Source: Sphingopyxis sp. UBA6723 (GTDB taxonomy: Bacteria > Pseudomonadota > Alphaproteobacteria > Sphingomonadales > Sphingomonadaceae). Taken from it: a DNA stretch of 64,000 nucleotides. Below the pieces are notes generated by a model. The model searched no databases, had not been told where the DNA came from, and worked only from the letters and a program-made list of their open reading frames with translations. The stretch lies in assembly GCF_002454115.1 (NCBI RefSeq), contig NZ_DKIH01000010.1:367172-431171 (forward strand), read 5' to 3'. Made by a program: the position numbers and the translations under genes. Below are positions 1 to 8,383 of the stretch, piece by piece. Position 1 is the stretch's first letter, and the number at the start of each line of letters is the position of its first letter.

Positions 1-1
1 G

Positions 2-550
2 GGCGATCCGCCGCGTGAGCAGGTGACCTACACCCGCAACGGCGCCTTCACCGCGACCCCCGACCGCAATGTGATCGATTCGACCGGCCAGAAGCTGCAA
101 CTTCTGCCCGTCGATGCCGACGGCAACGTCACCGACAACACGCTGGCCGGGGCGTTCGATTTCGTCCTGCCGCCGGGCGCGCCGAGCGATCCCACCGCGC
201 AGCTGGTCAATGTGTCGATCGGCCTCGACGGGCTGGTCTCGGCGACCTTTGCCAATGGCGAAGCGCAGGTGCTCGGCAAGGTGGCGATGGCGACCTTCCC
301 CGCGATGGAGGGCCTCCGCCCCGTCGGCGACGCGCATTGGCAGTCGTCGGGCGAAAGCGGCCCGCCGACGATCGACGCCGCGACCAACGGCCCGATGGGC
401 GCGATCCGCTCGGGCGCGCTCGAACGCTCGAACGTCGATATCACCGAAGAACTGGTGATGCTGATCGGCGCGCAGCGCAATTTCCAGGCCAACGCCAAGG
501 CGATCGAGGGCGCGTCGCAGCTGTCGCAAACCATCATCAACATGCGCTGA
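2..550 (+). CDS. flgE: Flagellar hook protein FlgE, 3' end only
   Basis: This is the C-terminal 182 residues of an open frame that runs in from the left edge, so its start is outside the window. FlgE polymerises into the hook that joins rod to filament. The visible part has the YTRNGAF motif shared by hook and rod proteins, a later region with NVSIGLDGLVSA, and the conserved C-terminal helix ending SQTIINMR. The next gene is flgF, 35 bases downstream, which fits the usual flgE-flgF order. A GTG at position 23 lies inside a conserved motif and is not the real start. Identification as FlgE rather than another rod/hook paralogue rests on the C-terminus and gene order. Confidence 0.9.
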   Translation, partial: GDPPREQVTYTRNGAFTATPDRNVIDSTGQKLQLLPVDADGNVTDNTLAGAFDFVLPPGAPSDPTAQLVNVSIGLDGLVSATFANGEAQVLGKVAMATFPAMEGLRPVGDAHWQSSGESGPPTIDAATNGPMGAIRSGALERSNVDITEELVMLIGAQRNFQANAKAIEGASQLSQTIINMR

Positions 551-585
551 TCCGGCGCATTTAGCCGACTGCCGGGAGCTTCCCA

Positions 586-1329
586 ATGGACCGCCTCATC
601 TACACCAGCCTTACCGCGATGCGGGGCAGTCAAGCCCGGCAGACGGCGATCGCCAACAATCTGGCGAACGCGCAGACGCCGGGGTTTCGTGCCGACATGG
701 CCGAGGCGCAGGCGCTGTGGCTGAACGGCAGCGGGCTCGATGCGCGCGCCATGTCGTCGGAAGAAGTGCTCGGCGCCGACATGCGCGCCGGTACCGTCAC
801 CGCGACGGGGCGCGATCTCGACATCGCGGTGCAGGGCGATGCGCTGCTCGTGGTGCAGGCGAAGGACGGCAGCGAAGCCTATACGCGGCGCGGCGACCTT
901 CAGGTGTCGCCGAGCGGACTTTTGACTACCGGCGACGGCCATCCGGTTCAGGGTGGCCAGGGGCCGGTAACGATTCCGCCCGCCGACGCCGTCACAATCG
1001 ATGTCGAGGGCCGGGTCTGGATCGTGCCCGCGGGCGGTGATGCCGAAAACCCGCAGGAGGTCGACCGGATCCGGCTCGCGACCCCGACCGGATCGGACAT
1101 TGCCAAGGGTCTGGACGGCCTGTTCCGCGTCAAGGGCGAGGGCGTTTTGCCCGACGATCCCGAAGCGAGGCTGATCACCCGCTCGATCGAAGGATCGAAC
1201 GTCGCCGCCACCACCGCGCTGGTCGACATGATCGAGGCGAGCCGCAGCTGGGACACCCAGCTCAAGCTCGTCAGCGACGCGCGCGACATGGACAACGCGA
1301 CCGCCAATCTGATGCAGCTTCCCCGTTAA
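586..1329 (+). CDS. flgF: Flagellar basal-body rod protein FlgF
   Basis: FlgF (247 aa) is a proximal rod subunit exported by the flagellar type III system. The N-terminus MDRLIYTSLTAMRG followed by AIANNLANAQTPGFRAD is the rod/hook family signature; the C-terminus has the family helix EGSNVAATTALVDMIEASR. FlgF is distinguished from FlgG by position and by its less conserved N-terminal segment. A GGGAGC sequence lies a few bases before the ATG. It is followed 12 bases later by flgG, so both should be on one transcript. Confidence 0.95.
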   Translation: MDRLIYTSLTAMRGSQARQTAIANNLANAQTPGFRADMAEAQALWLNGSGLDARAMSSEEVLGADMRAGTVTATGRDLDIAVQGDALLVVQAKDGSEAYTRRGDLQVSPSGLLTTGDGHPVQGGQGPVTIPPADAVTIDVEGRVWIVPAGGDAENPQEVDRIRLATPTGSDIAKGLDGLFRVKGEGVLPDDPEARLITRSIEGSNVAATTALVDMIEASRSWDTQLKLVSDARDMDNATANLMQLPR

Positions 1330-1341
1330 GGAGATAGAATA

Positions 1342-2127
1342 ATGAGCTTCGGTGCCTTGCACGTCGCGCGAACCGGTCTGGATGCCCAAGGCTTTCGGAT
1401 GCAGGTGATCGCCAACAACCTTGCCAACGTGAACACCACGGGCTTCAAGCGCGACCGCGCCAGCTTTGAAACCTTGAGCTATCAGATGATGACCGCGCCG
1501 GGCGCGCCGTCGTCGGCCGAAAACCGCTATGCGACCGGGCTCAATCTCGGTACCGGCGTGTCGCTGGGTGGCACGTCGCGCATCGATACACAGGGGACGT
1601 TCGCCACCACCGGCAACGCGCTCGACATGGCGATCGACGGCGCCGGCTATTTCCAGGTCGAAATGCCCGACGGGCGCACCGGCTATACTCGCGCGGGCAA
1701 TTTCGGTCGCTCGCCCGACGGCACGATCGTGACGTCGGACGGCAAGCCGCTGACACCGGCGATCCAGATTCCCGAAGACAGCACCAATGTGTCGATCGGC
1801 GCCGACGGCACCGTGTCGGCGACCGGCGCCGACGGCACGCTGACTGAACTCGGCCGCATCGAGCTGGCGCGCTTTGCCAATCCGGCGGGCCTCCAGGCGA
1901 TCGGCGACAATATGCTCGTCGAAACCGCCGCTTCGGGCGCGCCGCAGGTCGGCGCCGCCGGGCTGGAAGGCCGCGGCAGCTTGCGCGGCGGGATGCTCGA
2001 GGGATCGAACGTCAATGTCGTTGAGGAACTGGTCGACATGATCGAGACCCAGCGCGCCTATGAGGTCAATTCGAAGATGATCCAGGCCACCGACGAAATG
2101 ATGAAAAATGCCGCGCAGACCCTCTAA
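1342..2127 (+). CDS. flgG: Flagellar distal rod protein FlgG
   Basis: FlgG (261 aa, the usual length) forms the distal rod. It carries the conserved ANNLANVNTTGFKRDRASFE motif near residues 20-40, a QGTFATTGNALDMAI block, and the C-terminal EGSNVNVVEELVDMIETQRAYE helix region. An AAGGAG ribosome-binding site precedes the ATG. Its last 20 bases overlap the start of flgH in another frame, which suggests translational coupling. Confidence 0.97.
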   Translation: MSFGALHVARTGLDAQGFRMQVIANNLANVNTTGFKRDRASFETLSYQMMTAPGAPSSAENRYATGLNLGTGVSLGGTSRIDTQGTFATTGNALDMAIDGAGYFQVEMPDGRTGYTRAGNFGRSPDGTIVTSDGKPLTPAIQIPEDSTNVSIGADGTVSATGADGTLTELGRIELARFANPAGLQAIGDNMLVETAASGAPQVGAAGLEGRGSLRGGMLEGSNVNVVEELVDMIETQRAYEVNSKMIQATDEMMKNAAQTL

Positions 2128-2776
2128 TCTGTCGATCGGCGTGGCCTTTGCCCTCGCGTTCGTGCCGTTCGGCGCGGCGGCGAAGGACAAACTGCCGCCA
2201 GACGCTTTTGCTGCGGCGACGCCGGTGCCCCCGGCGCCGCTGCCCGGCAATGGCTCGATCTTTCAGGGCAGCTATGTGCCGCTGACGTCGGGCGGCCGCG
2301 CCGGACAGGTCGGCGACATCCTGACCATCCAGCTCGTCGAGCGCACCGCGGCGACCAAAAGCAACGCCGCGGGAACGCAGCGCGACGGCAATATCGGCCT
2401 GACCCCGCCCGCCACCGGGCCGCTGTCGCTGTTCAACCCCAGCGACATCGCAATGGGTGGTGGCCAGGCGTTCAAGGGCAAGGGCGACGCGTCGCAATCG
2501 AACGCGCTGTCGGGCGAGGTCAGCGTGACCATCGCCGCGGTCTATCCCAATGGCACGATGCTGGTGCGCGGCGAAAAGCTGCTGACGCTCAACCGCGGCG
2601 ACGAACGCGTTCAGATCTCGGGCATCGTCCGCGCGATGGATATCAGCCCCGACAACCGCATCCTGTCGACCCGCGTCGCCGACGCCAACATCCGTTACGT
2701 CGGCAAGGGCGAGATCGCGCGCGCCAGCAAGCAAGGCTGGTTGCAGCGTTTCTTCTCGATCATCAGCCCGTTCTGA
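2108..2776 (+). CDS. flgH: Flagellar L-ring protein FlgH, without a lipobox
   Basis: FlgH (222 aa) forms the outer-membrane L ring around the rod. Family identity comes from SIFQGSYVPL, VGDILTIQLVERTAA, the FKGKGDAS segment, EVSVTIAAVYPNGTMLVRGEK and the ending ARASKQGWLQRFFSIISPF. The N-terminus is a hydrophobic signal peptide ending near FGAAA. Canonical FlgH is a lipoprotein, but this protein contains no cysteine at all, so it cannot be acylated in the usual way. An in-frame stop at 2102-2104 excludes an upstream start. It overlaps flgG by 20 bases and precedes flgI by 13. Confidence 0.94.
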   Translation: MPRRPSNLSIGVAFALAFVPFGAAAKDKLPPDAFAAATPVPPAPLPGNGSIFQGSYVPLTSGGRAGQVGDILTIQLVERTAATKSNAAGTQRDGNIGLTPPATGPLSLFNPSDIAMGGGQAFKGKGDASQSNALSGEVSVTIAAVYPNGTMLVRGEKLLTLNRGDERVQISGIVRAMDISPDNRILSTRVADANIRYVGKGEIARASKQGWLQRFFSIISPF

Positions 2777-2789
2777 AGAGGATCCCAAA

Positions 2790-3899
2790 GTGTCCCAGCG
2801 TCCCACCCTGCTTGCCCTGATCGCGCTCCTGATCGCCAGCCTGACCTTTGCGGTCCCGGCGCAGGCGCAGCGCATCAAGGACATGGGTCAGTTTCAGGGG
2901 CTGCGCGCCAACCAGCTGACCGGCTACGGCATCGTCGTCGGTCTCGCGGGAACGGGCGACGACAGCCTCGATTATTCGACGCTGGGCATGAAGGGAGCGA
3001 TTTCGCGCTTTGGCCTGACCTTGCCGCCGGGGGTCAATCCGGCGCTGAAGAATGCCGCGGCGGTGATGATCACCGCCGAACTGCCGCCCTTTGCCAAGCC
3101 CGGCCAGCGCCTTGATGTGACCGTCTCGGCGATCGGCAAGGCGAAAAGCCTGCGCGGCGGCACCCTTGTGCTGGCGCCGCTCTATGGCGCCGATGGTCAG
3201 ATTTACGCGATGGTGCAGGGCAATCTCGTCATCGGCGGGCTCGGCGTCGATGCCGCCGACGGATCGAAGGTGACGGTCAACGTCCCGTCGAGCGGCCGCA
3301 TCGCCAATGGCGCGACGGTCGAACGCGCGGTCGATACCGGCTTTGCGTCCAGCGAGTGGCTCACCTTCAACCTTCACCAGTTTGACGCGACCAATGCCAA
3401 GCGCGTCGCCGACGCGATCAACGCGGCGATCCCGGGCAGCGCGTCGATGATCGACGGCGCCAGCATCGCGATCCGCGCCGCGGGCAATGGCGACGACCGG
3501 ATGCGGCTGATGTCGCAGATCGAAAATCTCGGCGTCCAGCGCTCCGAACCCTCGGCCAAGGTGATCGTCAACGCACGCACCGGCACCGTCGTGATCAACG
3601 GCGCGGTTCGCGTCGGCACCGCCGCGGTCAGCCACGGCAAGCTCACCGTCTCGATCAAGGAATCGCCGACGGTGGTTCAGCCCGCCCCGTTCAGCCGCGG
3701 CGAAACCGCGATCGAACCGTCGAGCGAGATCGAAATCGCCGAGGATGTGCGCCCCGCCTTTTTGATGAAACCCAACGCCTCGCTCTCCGAACTCGTCGAC
3801 TCGATCAACCGTCTGGGCGTGTCGCCCGGCGATCTGGTCGCGATCCTCGAGGCGCTGAGTCAGGCGGGTGCCCTCACAGCCGAATTGGTGATCATATGA
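2790..3899 (+). CDS. flgI: Flagellar P-ring protein FlgI
   Basis: FlgI (369 aa, standard length) is exported to the periplasm and forms the P ring. The start is GTG, followed by a Sec signal peptide that ends in PAQAQ. Conserved family blocks are RIKDMGQFQGLRANQLTGYG, VVGLAGTGD, NAAAVMITAELPPFAKPGQ and the C-terminal DLVAILEALSQAGALTAELV. The stop overlaps the flgJ start in an ATGA arrangement at 3896-3899, indicating coupled translation. Confidence 0.97.
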   Translation: MSQRPTLLALIALLIASLTFAVPAQAQRIKDMGQFQGLRANQLTGYGIVVGLAGTGDDSLDYSTLGMKGAISRFGLTLPPGVNPALKNAAAVMITAELPPFAKPGQRLDVTVSAIGKAKSLRGGTLVLAPLYGADGQIYAMVQGNLVIGGLGVDAADGSKVTVNVPSSGRIANGATVERAVDTGFASSEWLTFNLHQFDATNAKRVADAINAAIPGSASMIDGASIAIRAAGNGDDRMRLMSQIENLGVQRSEPSAKVIVNARTGTVVINGAVRVGTAAVSHGKLTVSIKESPTVVQPAPFSRGETAIEPSSEIEIAEDVRPAFLMKPNASLSELVDSINRLGVSPGDLVAILEALSQAGALTAELVII

Positions 3900-4225
3900 C
3901 GACGCCCATTTCTTCGACCTCCGCAACGCGGCCGTTCGTGCCCGCTTCGGCCACCCCGACGCTTGGCGGCGGGGGCGGCGACGGCGGGCTGCGCAAAGCC
4001 GCCGAACAGTTTGAGGCGGTGATCCTGCGACAGCTGCTCGCGTCGATGCGTCAGGCCAAGCTCGGCGACGATATGATGGGATCGAGCGCGACCGATAATT
4101 TCCGCGAAATGGCCGACGCCCGCACCGCCGACTCGATCGCTGCGATGCGCCAGTTCGGCATCGCCGATATGGTCGAGCGCCAGTTCCGCGGGCAGCTCGG
4201 CCATACGAAGGGAGGCGTGCAGTGA
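3896..4225 (+). CDS. flgJ: Rod-binding protein FlgJ, short form without muramidase
   Basis: This 109-residue protein has only the rod-binding half of FlgJ: LRKAAEQFEAVILRQLLASM around residues 30-50, then the GSSATDNFREM segment and an ISEL-like C-terminal helix. The peptidoglycan hydrolase domain found in enterobacterial FlgJ is absent, which is normal for alphaproteobacteria; a separate hydrolase is presumably encoded elsewhere. It overlaps flgI (ATGA) and flgK (GTGA) at its two ends. Confidence 0.9.
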   Translation: MTTPISSTSATRPFVPASATPTLGGGGGDGGLRKAAEQFEAVILRQLLASMRQAKLGDDMMGSSATDNFREMADARTADSIAAMRQFGIADMVERQFRGQLGHTKGGVQ

Positions 4226-5547
4226 GCGACCTTCTCGGCATCGGCTACAGCGGGCTCAAGGCCTATTCGCGCGCCCTGTCGACGATCGGCGACAATATCG
4301 CCAATGCGCAGACTCCCGGTTATGCGCGGCGGCGGCTCGAAATGATGGAGCCGGTCAGCGGCAGCGATTCGATCTTTTACCGCGGCAACATCAACCCCGC
4401 CGGGGTCGAGATCCGCGGCGTCAGCCGCTCGGTCGATGCCTGGCTGATCGAGGATTCGCGACTCTCATCGGGCGATTCGGAGCGCGCGGCAACCAGGCTT
4501 GGCTGGCTGGGCAAGGTCGAAGGCGCGCTGAGCGACGAGAGCAACGGCATCAAGACCGGGCTGACCAAATTATTCACGACCGCCGATCAGCTGACCTCTG
4601 ATCCGGCGAACAAGACGCTGCGCAGCCAGTTCCTCCAGTCGGCCGACGATATTGCGTCGGGCTTTCGCACCGCGGCGGGCCAGCTTGACAAGATGTCGGA
4701 CGGGATCGAAGGCGCGGCGGCGAGCACGGTCGAAGATTTCAACGCCAATCTGAACGCGCTCGAACAGATCAACATCGGCTTGCGCAAGGCACGCCCGGGA
4801 TCGACCAACCAGGCGAGCCTGATGGACGAACGCGACCGGCTGCTCGACAAATTATCGTCGCAGGCCGGGATCAGCGCGACCTTTGAAAACAACGGATCGG
4901 TGACTTTGCGCGCCGCCGGGTCGGGCGACCTGCTCGTCGGCGGCGGCGCGGTCAACCCGATCGCGGTGACCGCGGCGCCCGACGGCCGCCTGTCGTACAG
5001 CGTTGGCGGTTCGCCGCTGACGGTGACAACAGGTTCGCTGGCCGGGCAAGCCGAAGCAGCGAACCATGTCGCCGACCAGCGCGCCGGACTCGATACGATG
5101 GCCACCAGCTTTGCAGCGCAGCTCAACGCGGCGCATCAGGCGGGCACCGATGCCAATGGCAATCCGGGGGCGCCGCTGTTCACCGGCACGAGCGCCGCGA
5201 CGCTGACGGCGAGCGCGCTGACCCCCGAACAGGTGGCCGCCGCCAGCGCATCGGGCAGCAACGGCAATATGCTCGCGCTCGGCACCTTGCGCGGCGCGGG
5301 TGATCCCGAAGCGCGCTGGTCGGGGCATCTCGCGACGCAGGCGCAGACAACTGCTGCGGCGCGCGCGCTGGATGCCGCCGCCATGACCCGCGCCGACGCC
5401 GCTGCCGCGGCGCGCGACGGGGTCAGCGAGGTCGATCTCGACAAGGAAGCCGCTGAACTGCTGCGCTTTCAGCAAGCCTATCAGGCCGCGGCGCGCACGA
5501 TCCAGGTCGCGCGCGAAACCATGCAAACGCTTTTGAGCTCGATCTAG
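4222..5547 (+). CDS. flgK: Hook-filament junction protein FlgK
   Basis: FlgK (441 aa) caps the hook and connects it to the filament through FlgL. The N-terminus MSDLLGIGYSGLKAYSRALS followed by GDNIANAQTPGYARRR is diagnostic; the C-terminus has the coiled helix DKEAAELLRFQQAYQAAART. It is shorter than enterobacterial FlgK, the difference lying in the variable middle. The start is GTG and overlaps the flgJ stop by four bases. Confidence 0.96.
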   Translation: MSDLLGIGYSGLKAYSRALSTIGDNIANAQTPGYARRRLEMMEPVSGSDSIFYRGNINPAGVEIRGVSRSVDAWLIEDSRLSSGDSERAATRLGWLGKVEGALSDESNGIKTGLTKLFTTADQLTSDPANKTLRSQFLQSADDIASGFRTAAGQLDKMSDGIEGAAASTVEDFNANLNALEQINIGLRKARPGSTNQASLMDERDRLLDKLSSQAGISATFENNGSVTLRAAGSGDLLVGGGAVNPIAVTAAPDGRLSYSVGGSPLTVTTGSLAGQAEAANHVADQRAGLDTMATSFAAQLNAAHQAGTDANGNPGAPLFTGTSAATLTASALTPEQVAAASASGSNGNMLALGTLRGAGDPEARWSGHLATQAQTTAAARALDAAAMTRADAAAAARDGVSEVDLDKEAAELLRFQQAYQAAARTIQVARETMQTLLSSI

Positions 5548-5560
5548 GAAGGCGACGACG

Positions 5561-6391
5561 ATGATTAACGCCGTGGGCAATCGCATGACGCGCGAGATCG
5601 CGCGCCAGCAGAAACTGGCCGACCAGATCGAGCGGACCCAGATCCAGATTTCGAGCGGCAAGCGGCTGCAACGCATGTCGGACGATCCGGTGTCGGCGCG
5701 GCGGATCGCCACGATCGGCACGGCGCAGGCGAGCCTTACCGCGTGGAACAGCAATATCAACACGGCGACGGCGCTGGTGTCGCAGGCCGACGCGGCGCTG
5801 AAATCGGTGAGCAATCTGATGACGCGCGCGCGCGAACTGACGGTTGCCGCGGCGAACGATACGACCAGCGCCGCCGATCGCGCGACGATCGCCGCCGAAC
5901 TTGGCACGATCGCTGACGAAATCGACAGCCTGGCCGCGACGCGCGATTCGAACGGCGAGCCGGTGTTCGCGAGCGGCACCGCGCGCGTGATGCGCTTCGA
6001 TGGTGACATCAGCTTTGCGCCGGTTCCCGCCGCCGCCGACGTGTTCGTCATTGCAGGCAACAGCCTGTCGACCGGCATCCGCGATGCCGCCACCGCGGTC
6101 GCCGCGGGGAACAAGCCGGCGATGGGCGCTGCGCTGACCGCGCTCAACTCCGCGATCGGCCATGTCGCCGACCGCCATGCCGCGCTCGGCCTGTCGGCGG
6201 GGCGGCTCGAACGCATCGGCGATGGGTTGGCCCTGCGCGGGATCACGCTGAAAGACGAGCGCTCGTCGGTCGAGGATACCGACCTGTCGGTCGCAATTGC
6301 CGAACTCAATGCGCAGGATCTGACCCTCGGCGCCGCGCAGGCAGCCTTTGCCAAGATCAACCGCCAGACCTTGTTCGATATTTTGAACTGA
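5561..6391 (+). CDS. flgL: Hook-filament junction protein FlgL
   Basis: FlgL (276 aa) is the second junction protein, flagellin-like at both ends. The N-terminal part has RMTREIARQQKLADQIER and SSGKRLQRMSDDPVSARR; the C-terminus has EDTDLSVAIAELNAQDLTL. A GGAAGG sequence precedes the ATG, 13 bases after flgK. It ends 87 bases before motA; that gap holds no obvious promoter or terminator. Confidence 0.95.
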   Translation: MINAVGNRMTREIARQQKLADQIERTQIQISSGKRLQRMSDDPVSARRIATIGTAQASLTAWNSNINTATALVSQADAALKSVSNLMTRARELTVAAANDTTSAADRATIAAELGTIADEIDSLAATRDSNGEPVFASGTARVMRFDGDISFAPVPAAADVFVIAGNSLSTGIRDAATAVAAGNKPAMGAALTALNSAIGHVADRHAALGLSAGRLERIGDGLALRGITLKDERSSVEDTDLSVAIAELNAQDLTLGAAQAAFAKINRQTLFDILN

Positions 6392-6478
6392 TTGGCTCAA
6401 TCTCGCGGCGCTGCTGCCGTTAAGCATGAAGACGCATTTTGAATTTGGGGCTTTTGGCCCGGATGGAGTTGACCCCGC

Positions 6479-7342
6479 ATGTTTCCCGTAATCGGCATCG
6501 TCGTTCTGCTGCTGCTGGTGTTCGGGGGCTTTGCGCTGACTGGCGGCAATCTCGGCCCGGTCATGCACGCCTTGCCGCACGAGATGCTGATCATTGGCGG
6601 CGCCGCGATCGGCTCGCTCATCATCGGCAATTCGGGCGCCGACCTGAAGGCGCTCGGCGGCGGTCTCGCCAAAGTGTTCAAGGGTCCGCAATATAAGAAG
6701 CAGGATTATCTCGACTGCATCCTGCTCGTCTCGACGCTGATGAAGATGATGCGGACCGAAGGCCCCGTGGCGGTCGAACCGCATATCGAGGATCCCGACA
6801 ATTCGACATTGTTCCAGCAATATCCCAAGCTGCTCAAGGACAAGACGCTGGTCCACCTGATCTGCGACACGCTGCGCCTCGTCGTCGTGTCGTCGGGAAC
6901 GCTCGATCCCCATGCGGTCGAGGATGTCATGGACGCCGCGCTCAAAAATCACCACCATCACGCGATCAAGCCCGCCGACGGCTTGCAGAATCTGGCCGAC
7001 GCTTTGCCCGCGCTCGGTATCGTCGCTGCGGTGCTTGGCGTGGTGAAGACGATGGGGTCAATCGACCAGCCGCCCGCGATCCTGGGCGGTATGATCGGGT
7101 CGGCGCTCGTCGGCACCTTCCTCGGCGTGCTCCTCGCTTACGGGCTAGTCGGCCCGTTCGCGACGCGGGCGCGCACCGTGATCGAAAGCGACGGCGCCAT
7201 CTACCACACGGTGAAACAGCTGATTATCGCTTCGCTGCACGGCCATCCGCAGCCGCTGGTGATCGAGGCGGCGCGCTCGGGGGTCGAACATTCGAACCAG
7301 CCGAGCTTCGCCGAGGTGTTTGACGGCATGCGGGGCCGCTGA
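6479..7342 (+). CDS. motA: Flagellar motor stator protein MotA
   Basis: MotA (287 aa) forms the stator channel with MotB and couples ion flow to rotation. Four hydrophobic segments are visible: residues 1-22, about 33-50, about 170-195 and about 200-225. The cytoplasmic loop contains MRTEGPVAVEPHIEDP, where the rotor-interacting charged residues lie, and ADALPALGIVAAVLG carries the conserved channel proline. A histidine run (HHHH) sits near residue 160. The stop codon overlaps the motB start by one base. Confidence 0.95.
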   Translation: MFPVIGIVVLLLLVFGGFALTGGNLGPVMHALPHEMLIIGGAAIGSLIIGNSGADLKALGGGLAKVFKGPQYKKQDYLDCILLVSTLMKMMRTEGPVAVEPHIEDPDNSTLFQQYPKLLKDKTLVHLICDTLRLVVVSSGTLDPHAVEDVMDAALKNHHHHAIKPADGLQNLADALPALGIVAAVLGVVKTMGSIDQPPAILGGMIGSALVGTFLGVLLAYGLVGPFATRARTVIESDGAIYHTVKQLIIASLHGHPQPLVIEAARSGVEHSNQPSFAEVFDGMRGR

Positions 7343-8202
7343 TGGCTGCGCGTCCAAATACGCCGCCGCGCCCGATTATCGTCAAGAAGATCATCGAGGC
7401 ACCGCACGCCGGCCACCATGGCGGGGCGTGGAAGGTCGCCTATGCCGATTTCGTGACCGCGATGATGGCGTTCTTCCTGCTGATGTGGCTGCTCGGCGCG
7501 ACAACCGAAAAGCAGCGCAAGGCGCTCGCCGATTATTTCGCGCCGACGATTGTCGAGACCAAACAGGGCAGCGCCGGGTCGAACGGCCTGTTCGGCGGTG
7601 ATTCGATCGTGTCGGCCGACGATTATCCGCACGCCGCGGGGCAAACCGGCACCCGCTCGATCACCATCCCCAAGGATGCGGTCGGCGGACCAAAGGAAGC
7701 ATCGGGGCGCGAGAGCGAAAAGATGAAATTCCAGCAGGTCGCCAAGTCGCTGATGGAACGGGTGCAGAAACAGGGCGACCTCAAACGCCTTGCGCGTAAT
7801 TTGCGATTCACGGAAACGATCGAGGGCATGCGCATCGACGTCATCGACGATGCCGATTTTTCGATGTTCGCGATCGGCACCAGCCAGCTGACCGCCGACG
7901 GCGCGCGGCTGTTCAGCACGATCGCCGAGCCGATCGCCAGCGTTCCCAACCAGGTGATGGTGCGCGGGCACACCGACGCCGCGCCCTGGTCGGCCAAGTC
8001 GGGGACCAACAATTGGCGTCTGTCGGTCGACCGCGCCGAGGTCACGCGCCACTTCCTCGAATATCGCGGCATCGACAAGACGCGCTTTCAGCGCATCGAA
8101 GGAGTCGCCGATCGCGAGCCCTACGTCCCCTCCGACCGATTCGATCCGCGCAACCGCCGCATCTCGATCACGCTCGGCTGGCGCACCGCTTCCAGCAATT
8201 AG
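7342..8202 (+). CDS. motB: Flagellar motor stator protein MotB
   Basis: MotB (286 aa) anchors the stator to peptidoglycan. After a short cytoplasmic tail the single membrane helix begins at WKVAYADFVTAMMAFF; Asp36 in ADF is the expected ion-binding residue. The C-terminal OmpA-like domain carries VMVRGHTDAAPW, NNWRLSVDRA and the ending PRNRRISITLGW. It is translationally coupled to motA and is followed by 181 bases that lead into the sigma-54 activator gene. Confidence 0.96.
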   Translation: MAARPNTPPRPIIVKKIIEAPHAGHHGGAWKVAYADFVTAMMAFFLLMWLLGATTEKQRKALADYFAPTIVETKQGSAGSNGLFGGDSIVSADDYPHAAGQTGTRSITIPKDAVGGPKEASGRESEKMKFQQVAKSLMERVQKQGDLKRLARNLRFTETIEGMRIDVIDDADFSMFAIGTSQLTADGARLFSTIAEPIASVPNQVMVRGHTDAAPWSAKSGTNNWRLSVDRAEVTRHFLEYRGIDKTRFQRIEGVADREPYVPSDRFDPRNRRISITLGWRTASSN

Positions 8203-8206
8203 TGCC

Positions 8207-8272
8207 AATCTGGCAGTATATCGGATCGCTAATAACGCAATTGCGCGGCCAATACATCCATTCTGGCAATAT
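8207..8272 (+). promoter_or_regulatory. Duplicated TCTGGCARTAT motif before the sigma-54 activator
   Basis: The motB-to-activator gap is AT-rich compared with its neighbours and contains two copies of TCTGGCA(G/A)TAT, at about 8209-8219 and 8262-8272. The first part resembles a -24 element (TGGCA), but no correctly spaced -12 GC follows either copy, so I do not call a sigma-54 promoter. They may be regulator-binding sites for the gene that follows. Confidence 0.25.
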
Positions 8273-8383
8273 CCATTTATTTTGAATGACTTATGACGGC
8301 GTGGATAATCTTTTGTTTACCACTTTCGTCAATCTCTGGATCCATCGAAAAGGCGCCGATTGGGGGGCGCGGTGGAGACCAAA

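Noticed and set aside
28..8208. Long open frames on the minus strand opposite the flg and mot genes (for example 28-2250, 2763-4241, 5423-6961, 7201-8208)
   Set aside because: They mirror conserved plus-strand genes, have Arg/Ala/Gly-rich low-complexity translations and no recognisable domains; GC-rich third positions create such frames.
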